Source: Panopea generosa
Lineage: Eukaryota; Mollusca; Bivalvia; Adapedonta; Hiatellidae
Assembly (NCBI GenBank): GCA_029582155.1
Contig: CM055897.1
Coordinates: forward strand, 19,996,857 to 20,060,856
Reading direction: 5' to 3'
DNA: 64,000 nt
The notes beneath the pieces were generated by a model that was not told where the DNA came from, did not search any database, and worked only from the letters and a program-made list of their open reading frames with translations. A program made the position numbers and the translations under genes. Of the stretch, positions 26,825 through 37,300 are shown piece after piece (positions within the stretch are counted from its first letter, which is position 1; each line of letters opens with the position of its first letter).

Positions 26825-27262
26825 GGGAGAACCAACATCATGCCCACCTGCTAAATACAGTGCCGGAATGTTGTTTTAAAAACTGGTTAAGTGATTTTTC
26901 GTGTTGATTTTGGAAACATGTGCAGTTTGCAGTTCCCACCAACCGTCTGCGTATTAGAGGAATCTATTTTACAGATATATAATTCAGTGCAAACTAATAT
27001 TCCAGATAACCTCAAAACAGTTGAGGTGTGTATGGTAGCGTTTACATTTAGAATGAAGTGCAACTGTTTTGAGGTAATCTAGAATTTTGTAGATCATACT
27101 GATCTATATATCGGTGAAATAGATTCTTCTTATGCCCAGACAGTTGATGGGAGTTACAAAATCTGCTTATGTACACAAAATCAAAATGAAAAATCACGAA
27201 ACTAGCTTTTGAAACGTTTTTGGCACACTATTTAGCAGATGTACACAATGTAGGTTCTTCCC
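26825..27262. mobile_element. Long foldback element, about 200-base arms
   Basis: The left arm from GGGAGAACCAACATC pairs with the right arm ending GATGTACACAATG...GTTCTTCCC; further matches include CTGCTAAATA, GTGATTTTTCGTGTTGATTT and AGAGGAATCTATTTTACAGA along the whole length. The innermost arms GATAACCTCAAAACAGTTG and CAACTGTTTTGAGGTAATCT enclose a roughly 40-base loop. Confidence 0.8.
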
Positions 27263-27480
27263 ATTGCTACAGAATGGACTTAAATTTAAGTAAAAATAAA
27301 TGAATACATACACAAAAGTCGTGTATTTCTTTCAGAATGATGCGAGATATTGAAAATTATCAAAAATATAATACTTGTGAACAACATAAAGGCTGAACAA
27401 ATAAAAGTCAACATTGAAACATTTATTATTTGTTTGTAATTTTTTAATATCACTGAATGAGCTGCATAGATGTCCATGTT

Positions 27481-27766
27481 GGCTTGGCCCAGTTAACTCA
27501 GTTGGTAGCATATCTGACTATCATCCAGGGGTCGTGAGTTTGAGTCCACGCCCAACCAGTCTTCATGATGATTTATGTATGACAACGTCATGTACGTCTT
27601 ATTGTCATCCGTCTCTCACTGCTGATTTAAACTTGTAAGCGGACGGTGACATGCGGAGATGGGTGTGCTTTAGAACTTATTAACATTCTAGGATTCCTGG
27701 AAAGAGTGGTTAGGTTAGCTGATTTTCTATTGGCCGTCGATAGCATAGAAATTAAATATTCAAACA
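27481..27766 (+). repeat. SINE S1 copy
   Basis: Head GGCTTGGCCCAGTTAACTCA, B box GTCGTGAGTTTGAGTCC, body GTGGTTAGGTTAGCTGATTT and decayed tail. Full length but diverged. Confidence 0.82.
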
Positions 27767-28390
27767 AACAAGTCCACGTTAACTGTAACAATAGAATGTT
27801 GTGCTTTTGTGTCATATGAACACGTAACGGATATACGATGCCAACAGGAAGGAAGATTCCAGGCTCACTCTCGATGTACAGAAACAAATTAACATACTTG
27901 TTGGAAACAAGAAGTCCACATTGACCCTAAATTGCTCAACTGTGGCAGAGAGAAATGCTAAAGGATCATGTCTCGGACATGTTTAAAGTTGTTCAACTGA
28001 GATAGTAGATCAAAGATTGCTCGACAGTTATGCCCCTTTACAGTTAAGCATGTGTGATATAATGCCTTCTTAAATATATAAATGCTGATTGTCTTTTACT
28101 GCCCATTTAAAAGTGTTCCTGTAGGTCATCTTTTCCTGCCGCTGTAAATATGTTCTGGTAGATTGCCTTTTACTGACCCTTTAAATGTCTTTTACTGCCC
28201 TTTGAGAAGAATTTATGTAGATCGTCTTTTACTGCCCCTTAAAATGTAGTCATGTAGATATTTTTACTGCCCCTTTAAATATATTCATGTAGGTCTCTTT
28301 TTTTTACTGCCCCTTCAAATGTGTTCATGTAGATCTCCTTTTTACAGCCCCTAAATATGTATTCATGCCCCTTTAGAATTTTTTTTTTTA

Positions 28391-28726
28391 ATGCAGTTTA
28401 ACACCATTTTCAACACACTTCAGACTCATATATATATACAGTGAAACCTGCTTAATACAGGTTAATTTGCTCTAAAAGCATAGAAATGGGAAATAGAAAA
28501 TGTTGCTGCTTAATAGAGGTGACTGCTTATGCAGGTTTGTCTGTATATAAATGGCATCTCCAGTTTTATTGGTGGAGGGAGACCTCAGAATGAATCTGAG
28601 TAGATTCATTGTCGTTACGCAAGTATGCAACTGATAAACTTTTTGACGCGAGCGCGACTCAAACCCGACATTAGCGGTGAGAGATAAATGATTTTGAGAT
28701 GATGCCGCAGACATCTCGGCCACAGA
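28391..28726 (-). repeat. SINE S2 copy, interrupted
   Basis: The minus-strand S2 tail (TTTAACACCATTTTCAACAC on plus) and body (GGTGGAGGGAGACCTCAGAA) are separated by the MITE-A at 28438-28546. Confidence 0.82.
28438..28546. mobile_element. MITE-A copy, internally deleted, inside S2
   Basis: TACAGTGAAACCTGC...GCAGGTTTGTCTGTA, about 108 bp. Roughly 70 internal bases are missing relative to the 170-bp copies. Confidence 0.85.
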
Positions 28727-28995
28727 GGACCCTAAATATTAATATTGATCATCTTTTACTTCCCCTTAAAATATATTAATGTGGGTTTGTTTTTTGTTTT
28801 TTATACTGCCCCTTTAAACGTTTTCATTAAGATTGTCTTTTACCGCCCCTTTAAATGCATTTGTTGGCAATTTTAAAGTGCCAGTTTTCACATGAAGATG
28901 AGCTCTTCTGGAGTACCGGTATTAACCAATTGCTCCTTGCACAGTCTGATACAGTCACTTTGGAATACATGTACATCTTTTCAACAGTATAAGCA

Positions 28996-30842
28996 GGAAA
29001 CTTCTAATAATGCCAACGGTATTGCCATCAGACTTCTTATATTGCCAGGAGACTTATATTGCAAACTGTATCACCAGGAGACTTATATTGCCAGCTGTTT
29101 TACCAGGAGACTTGCTTATATTGCCAAGAGACTTAATATTGTCAACAGTATTGCCAGGAGACTTCTTATATTGCCAGAAAACTTCCTATATTGCCAACTG
29201 CATTGCCAGGATACTTGTTTATATTGCCAGCTGTGTTGCCAGGATACTTGTTTATATTGCCAGCTGTGTTGCCAGACTTCTTATATTGCCAGCTGTTTTA
29301 CCAGGAGACTTGCTTATATTGCCAACTGTATTGCCAGGAGAGGTCTTATATTACCAATTGAATTGCCAGGAGACTTGCTTATATTTCAAACTGTATTACC
29401 AAGATACTTGCTAACACTGCCAACTGTATTACTGGGAAACTTGCTTACATTGCCAACTGTATTACCAGGAGACTTGCTTATATTGCAAACTGTATTACCA
29501 GGAGATTTCCTTATATAACCGACTGTATAACCAAGAGACTTGCTTATATTGTCAACTGTATTACCAGGAGACTTCTTATATTACCAACTGTATAACCAAG
29601 AGACTTGATTATATTGCCAACTGTATTACGAAGAGACTCGCTAATATTGCCAACTATATTACCAGGAGACTTACTTATGTTACCAACTGTATTACCAGGA
29701 GACTTGCTTACATTACCAACTGTATAACCAACAGACTTGCTTATATTACCAACTGTATTACCAAGAGACTTGCTTACATTGCCAACTGTATGACAAGGAG
29801 ACTGCTTACATTGCCAACTGTATTACCAGGAGACTTGCTTATATTGCCAACTGTATTACTAGGCGACTTGCCTATATTGCAAACGGTATTACCAGGAGAA
29901 TTCTTACATTGCCAATTGTATTACCAGACTTCTTAAATTGCCAACTGTATTACCAGGAGACTTGCTTACATTGCCAACTGTATTACTGGGAGGCTTGCTT
30001 ACATTGCCAACTGTATTACCAGGAGACTTGCTTATATTGCAAACTGTATTACCAGGAGATTTCCTTATATAAGCGATTGTATTACCAGGAGACTTGCTTA
30101 TATTGCCAACAATATTACCAGGAGACTTCTTATATTGCCAACTGTATTACCAGGAGTCTTGCAACAATATTATCAGGCGACTTGCTTATATTGCCAACTG
30201 TATTACCTAAAGACTTGCTTATATTTCAAACTGTATTACCAGGAGACTTGCTTGTGTTGCCAACTGTATTACCAGGAGACTTGCTTATTTTGCCAACTGT
30301 TTTACCATGAGACTTGCTTATATTGCCAACAATATTACCAGGAGACTTCTTATATTGCCAACTGTATTACCAGGAGACTTGCTTATATTTCCAACTGTAT
30401 AACCAGGAGACTTGCTTGTGTTGCCAACTGTATTACTAGGAGACTTGCTTATATTGCCAACTGTTTTACCAGGAGACTTGCTTACATTGCCAACAATATT
30501 ACCAGGAGACATCTTATATTGCCAACAATATTACCAGGAGACTTCTTATATTGCCAACTGTATTACCAGGAGTCTTGCAACAATATTATCAGGTGACTTG
30601 CTTATATTGCCAACTGTATTACCTAAAGACTTGCTTATATTTCAAACTGTATTACCAGGAGACTTGCTTGTGTTGCCAACTGTATTACCATGAGACTTGC
30701 TCATTTTGCCAACTGTTTTACCAGGAGACTTGCTTATATTGCCAACAATATTACCAGGAGATTTCTTATATTGCCAACTGTAATACCAAGAGACTTGCTT
30801 ATATTGCCAACTCTATTACCAGGAGACTCCTTATATTGCAAT
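28996..30842 (+). repeat. 33-bp minisatellite, about 55 copies
   Basis: Unit TTACCAGGAGACTTGCTTAT plus ATTGCCAACTGTA. Because 33 is a multiple of 3 and the unit is nearly stop-free in every plus frame, it produces several 90-208-residue reading frames that are not genes. A segment of about 230 bp near 30100-30330 recurs near 30515-30755 (offset 416), a higher-order duplication. Confidence 0.95.
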
Positions 30843-30984
30843 TCAACAATTGTACTAAGAGAGGACTTGATGATAACCCCCTGTAATGAATCATCAAACA
30901 TACTTTGTTTATATAACTTTAAAAGTTTTGATTGTGAACTAAAAGCAAATTTAAATAGAAATAGAAAACAAATTCCAACAAAAT

Positions 30985-30990
30985 TTTAAT
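30985..30990 (-). promoter_or_regulatory. Candidate SNRNP48 poly(A) signal ATTAAA
   Basis: ATTAAA on the minus strand about 118 bases after the stop. It is the first common hexamer variant found; the 33-bp array starts about 140 bases further downstream. Confidence 0.35.
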
Positions 30991-31107
30991 ATTCTCATGA
31001 TGTTTATCATATAACACAATTAATGCTGTACACATATAATTATTTGAATAAAGATATTATTTTTTCAATAATGACATGTACAAATTATTAAAATGATATT
31101 GTGGCAG

Positions 31108-31309
31108 TTATTCAGTGTTTTGTTTTTCAGAAACAGTTTGCGATAGAGGCCTTTCTACACTTGCATCATCAACATTTCCTGAAGTGCGAGTGGGGCTCTG
31201 GTAATTTCTGTCCAGGTGATTAGCGGAGCTCCCGTCCTCTCTATCAGAGCTGTGATGTCTATGTTTGTGTTTCTTGTGCTTCTTAGATTTATGTTTTGAT
31301 TTCTTTGAC
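31108..31309 (-). CDS. SNRNP48: SNRNP48 exon 8 and stop
   Basis: Acceptor ATTTTAAG; the first base completes an Arg codon from exon 7. SKKSKHKSKKHKKHKHRHH, then a Ser/Thr-rich end, stop TAA at 31110-31108. The Lys/His-rich stretch parallels the basic end of human SNRNP48 (HHSHKRRKQ). Confidence 0.9.
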
Positions 31310-34300
31310 CTTAAAATAAGAAAAACAAGAAATGTCACTGGTAAGTGTCACATGCTCCCCAAATGGTCTGTGAAAATAACAATATATTTTATAATAGGTA
31401 GGGATTTTAATGTATCCATGGATATCAAGAGTAATAGACTTGACGTTTCAGACTAGACGTTCAATTTCATATTTAATACATTAAAGTGTAACCTTGGCCC
31501 TTGTGTTACCTTGACCTTGACATCTAATGTAAAGTTCTTTGTATTTCTACAGGTTAATGCAGGTGACACATTATCATGACATGCTGATCACTTTTGTCAA
31601 GATATTTCAAAATCCCACCAATTATAGGCAAAGTACCACCATTGGAAACAGGAAATGCTTACGTGGGGTAGTCACATAATGGTGGTTATATATAATCCTT
31701 GTTTCTTATTAAAATCACATTTTCCTTACTTTAATGCTCATCTTTTTATTTGAATGGCATTATCAATGTATTTTGAACATTTTGAAAGCATTGTCATGTT
31801 TAGTTTGTGAATTTAGAAGAAAAAAAATTAATGCTTGGAAATTGGGGTATGAATATGGTCATGATTTCGGAAGTCTACTTTCACTTTGTCAACAGTGTAC
31901 ACACTGAGCAGAAAAAAAATCTCTTATGACAAAATTCATGACCCCTACTTTTCTCATCATGTTTTGGTAGTGCAGAGGTTGACAAACAGTAAAATGTAGG
32001 TTCCGCTTCTTTCATTTGTGTTTCTTTATGAATGACAAGCCTTCAAACTTTTATTATTTACTACAGAATAAAGAACAAAAATCAATGGTGGGGTTATACC
32101 TGTAAGACAAAGTTACAAACCAGACATGAAATATCAAACTGAAAGTGTGATCTTGACCTTTGAGGTAAGATTCTGGGTCTTACATGTGACACGTCATCAT
32201 GTCATGTTGAACAATTGAGCCAGGTGTTTTTAAAATCCATCCATGTATTACAAAGTTACAGACTGAACATGAAATCTCACACAGACTTGAAGTGTTGTCA
32301 AAGTAAAAGTGTGACCTTGACCTGCGATGTGGGAGTCTGGGTGTTATCAAGACAGATCGTCATATTATGTTAATCATTTGTAGCAAGTAATTATAAAATC
32401 CATCTATGCATGATAAAGTTACAGGCTGGACAAGAAATACCAGACGGACGGCTGGACGGACAGACACTGTGATTACTATATACCACATAAAAATATTTAC
32501 CTTTAGATTCATTCCAATTGTTAAGAAAAAAAATATTAAACAAGTTCTGAATATTTATATCTAGAAATATAACAATCTATCAACTGAAATAGTAAAACCC
32601 CTACTGGCAGTGATTTAAAAGATGCAATGCTCTTTGATATACCACAGAACTAGAATATGATGAAAAACTTTTGTTTTTATCTCCAGCTAATGTATGTAGC
32701 ATTGTTGACTTTGATAAACATTTTATAGCTTTTTCTGAATTAAAGGTACCAACCTTTCTGAGCTCTTTGATCTGCTACGAGTCCTGTGTCTGTCTTTTCG
32801 TTTATGTCGAGACCTCTCTCTATCTCTCTTAGAATCATCTCTATCTCTCTTGGAATCATGAGACCTGCTACGTTCCTCACGTCTGTTTCTCCGTAGTGAG
32901 CTGTCTCTCTCCCTTTCAGAATCCATGTATTTACCCGGAGACTCTCGTCTATTGCCTTCCCATTGTCTATCCCTCTTGTCTTCTCGTTCTCCCTCCTCTT
33001 TATATCTACTTTTCTTTCTATATTGCCTGTTATTTTCATCGCTTTGTCTATATTCACCTTCTTCATATTCCTCCTCCTCTTTCTTTTCTTCTTTCACTCT
33101 AGATATAAGAGAAATATCTTAGTCTACATAAATCAAAATATGTCCTTATGTTCAAACTGAGACAGAATTGACGAGTTTTCAACTGGATTTCAACAATACA
33201 ATGTATTTCCATTTTAATAAAGCATTTTTAAGCAACCAGTGCTTCTATTATTCCTGAGATGTGCTAGTTGATTAACAAATACTAGACACAGCTTTTCTCT
33301 GCAAGTCACGGGCTAATTACCTATATTTAGAGGTTGAGACTCATGACAAATCATCACAGAGATAGTGGCTGGTCGATGATTCAAACTCGTATCCCCTAGA
33401 TTAACAGACACATTGCCTATTGAGCTTGCAATAATCATCTAAATCACAAACTGTACTACAAACAGAATATAACACATAACTTTGATGTCCATACTGTTCA
33501 TATTTTTTTTTAAGAGATCAGATTCTGTTCAAGGGACAAGACAATGTTAAGAACAATTTTATTTACATTCATGTATGTAGTGTTATACAGAGATAATTAT
33601 CTCTCTGTATTACAGTCTTTCTTTTTAAAGGGAATAAATCAGGATTTTCCTAAATTTTAAAATTGGCTAAAAACATTTCTTTACAATACACAATGCCTAT
33701 ATATATACACTTACTGACCCCGTATTGCAAAAATGATATCAATTTAAATGTGTAAAATTAATACATTGAAAAGGACTTTCCTAACTTGGGTAATGCACTT
33801 AGGTAAGGTCAAAATAGATTTCCTGCTTAAAATGGCAACATATATTTTGTGACGGCTAAAATGTGATTTCATTTTGATTTCAATTTTATCAATTATACAA
33901 ATTTACACATAGTAAAAATAGTTTCATCTTAGAAAGAGTCTGAATGATAATGCGAATGTCATCGAACAGTATTTAAGTGTTTTTATTTTTAGAAAGGGGA
34001 TTTATTTTCAAGTTTACCACTCCAATTTAAATATCAATTTTGTCACAAATTTAGTGGATTTAACATACTAAACTATTCGGATTATATCCATTAATGATAA
34101 TGAGATAATTTTTATCCATTTTGATTATTATTTTATCATTAAAGACATTTTCAGGACTGACACCACTATTATCTCCCTTGAGTACTCCAACTCTACAGAT
34201 GAAGGAAGTAGAAATAAAACTTTAGTTCTCTTTTTCTTCTTTCTTCAGGGCTTTGTACTGCAGTAATCTATTTTTCCTAGCATGAGTTAAATGGTCAGTA

Positions 34301-37300
34301 TTCTAGAAATCACCACTGAAACTTTGATGCTGAAAACAGCTTTCTGGACAATTCTGTGTCATTTCAGAATTGTTGGTTCGAACTGTGTCGTGGGCAACAT
34401 ATTATTACTCTGGAAATTGATCTCACAAAAGCATTGAATTTAAAAAAAAAAAAAAAATCGGGTCAAGGTATGTTTTTTTCCCTTTATAATTGAACCAGTG
34501 AAGAACTTTAGCCCAGACACATGCTGCATATTTTGTTTTTTCACTGTGTTTTGGACATAAATGTTACAATGGAGCCCTATGGAAAATGTAACAGACAAAT
34601 TGCTGTGTGTTTTAACAATACAGACAAATTGCTGTGTGTTTTAACAATACAGACAAACTGCTGTGTGTTTTAAACTGCTGTGTGTTTTAACAATACAGAC
34701 AAACTGCTGTGTGTTTTAACAATACAGTGTGTTTTAACAATACAGACAAACTGCTGTGTGTTTTAACAATACAGTGTGTTTTAACAATACAGACAAATTG
34801 CTGTGTGTTTTAACAATACAGACAAATTGCTGTGTGTTTTAACAATACAGACAAACTGCTGTGAGTTTTAACAATACAGTGTGTTTTAACAATACAGACA
34901 AACTGCTGTGTGTTTTAACAAAACAGTGTGTTTTAACAATACAGACAAATTGCTGTGTGTTTTAATAATACAGACAAATTATAAGAATCTAATGATTCAG
35001 TATAAATATATGAATGCCAGAACCAGCTACCTCAGTAAGTACCGTGTCTTGACTATCTATACAGGGGTCATTGCATGACATATACATGACATTGCAATTT
35101 ATTGTCAATTGTCTCTCACTGCGGATTCGAGTTGAAAAGATATCAGTTACTTGACAGGATGGGTGTGCTTAAGTACAGCATCCCAGAAAAGAGAGGTTAG
35201 GTTCAAACAAACTTTTCAAGCAAATATATAAATAGAATGCAAAGGCAGATCCAGGATTATTGGTTCATGTGATCCACACATTTTAGGGGTGGGGTCTAAG
35301 ATAGAAATATAGACATTTTGCCCAAAGAGATTGCAATTTAACAATATTTTGGTTCTGGAAAAACACCCACACTCTGGATCTGCCTGTGGAATGGAAGATT
35401 ATCAAGCAACTGTGTGACATGCTTTGAAAAATAAAAATTTATAATTTTGAGCCAGATTGATGCAACTTGTTTACCTTTCATGACACATAGCTTCATTATC
35501 TGCGAGAGATTTTGCGTACATTTCCATCTGATTTGTGATCACTTCACGCATTATCTGTAATAGTTAACAAAATCATATTTATAAGTACATATATATATCC
35601 CAATTCCACTACATGTATATGGATAGAATGTCATCAATAACTCTGCCATTGCATATCACAATAAAAGCACACTTGTAAAGACACAATATTTACGTTCATC
35701 TTTTGGTCTATCAATCCCAAAATGAATAGGTGTCACCTTCCAACCAAGACAAACTATACTGCAAAGACTGAAATCCCTAGATCAAACATTCATGAGTTAT
35801 CAGTCAGAAATCAATTTTTGACGAATAGCCACTGCGACCTTGACCTTTCAGTTTGACCTAAAAATGAACAGGGTATGCATCTTACCAAGAAGAACCATCC
35901 TGCATAGGTTGATATCCCTAGACCAAACAATTCTTCAGTTATCAATCAAAAAATCGATTTTCTAGTCAACTTTGTGACCTTGACCTACCAACCCTAAAAA
36001 ATAAGGGGTAATCTATTTACTAAGCCGAACCACCCATCAAAGGTTGAGGACTTTAAGGCCAAACAAATGATATTCAGTTATCATCCATAAATCAATTTTC
36101 TATAAATAGCCATTGTAACCTTGACCCTTGACCTACCAAAATTAAAATGAATGGGAATCATCTTCCTATCAAGACAAAACATGCTACGACTGAAAGGCCA
36201 TTGTGTATCAAGTTATTGCCGGGAAATAATGATGATCTACTGACCATTAAGGTGTTAGCCAATATATCCCCAAAACTTTGAAGGGGAGTGCATTAAAAAA
36301 AATGCTGGGGGAATTAAGTATTTCCCCTTTTCTTCAAAACTTCAGATAAAAATTGAAAGTTTGTGTCAGAATATCCTCTAAACTTGATAGAATCTTCAAA
36401 CAACACTCACCGCTGTATGGGATTTTTTGGTAATATGTACGTTCTTGGCACGATATGTTTGTCTTCTACGCCTGTAGTCACGCAAGGCAGCCATCTCTTC
36501 CACAGGGTCTAGTTTACGATCTTCACTATCTAGAATATAAAACAACCATGATTTTCATAGTAATATAGTCAGTGCTGACCAATGAAACTTGGAATAAAAT
36601 GAAGTTCTATGATATAAAACAACTATGGTTGTCATAGTAATATAGTCAGTGCTGACCAGTGAAACTTGGAATAAAATGAAGATCTAGAATATGAAACTAC
36701 CATGGTTGTCATAGTAATATAGTCAGTGCTGACCAATGAAACTTGGAATGAAATGAAGTTCTAGAATATAAAACAACTATGGTTGTCATAGTAATATAGT
36801 CAGTGCTGACAAATGAAACTTGAAATGAAATGAAGTTCTAGAATAAACAATCATGGTTGTTATAGTAAGAAAGTCAGTGCTGACCAATAAAACTTGGATT
36901 AAAATGAAGTTCTTGACAATATACTGTGGACTCTCTAGAGTAGAACAAGGGGTTCACATGGGTCTTGCAGTTTCCTTTCACAAAATAACACTCAACTCCA
37001 TAGTGCAGAGCTTTTTTCCTGGAAATTGCGAAGAGGCCAAATCCTTCGAGATTGGAAAAAAAACAGCGTGACTGAGGGGAAATTTGGTATTTTGCAAACT
37101 GTAAGATAAAGTATAACACTGTAAAGATCATGTTCTAACCATTAATTATCAGATATTACAATAATACTTCATATCCTATTTTTTATCCTCTTATGTAAGA
37201 AAAAATCCCCTAAAAAAATATTTTTTTCATTTTGGCAATTTTTCGGACATCAATTGGGAAAAAACATGATTATTCAATTTGGAAGTAGCAGAACTGTGGC

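Larger units (their letters stand above)
28020..28880 (+). repeat. Degenerate 40-bp minisatellite split by nested insertions
   Basis: Units carry TTTTACTGCCCCTTTAAATG and TTCATGTAGAT at about 40-bp spacing from 28030 to 28385 and again from 28731 to 28870. The gap is filled by an S2 SINE which itself holds a MITE-A. Confidence 0.82.

Noticed and set aside
28892-30989. Seven plus-strand reading frames of 93-208 codons with Cys/Tyr/Leu-rich repeats
   Set aside because: All come from the 33-bp minisatellite in different frames; no splice sites, no family, and overlapping frames are equally open.
32740-33160. Plus-strand Leu/Ser/Phe-rich frames that look like membrane proteins
   Set aside because: Antisense of the charged SNRNP48 tail exon; hydrophobicity is a composition artefact.
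31485-36240. TGACCTTGACCT and AAGGTCAAGGTCA words as nuclear-receptor response elements
   Set aside because: They recur as fixed parts of repeated modules in introns, so the pattern is explained by repeat copying; regulatory use is not shown.
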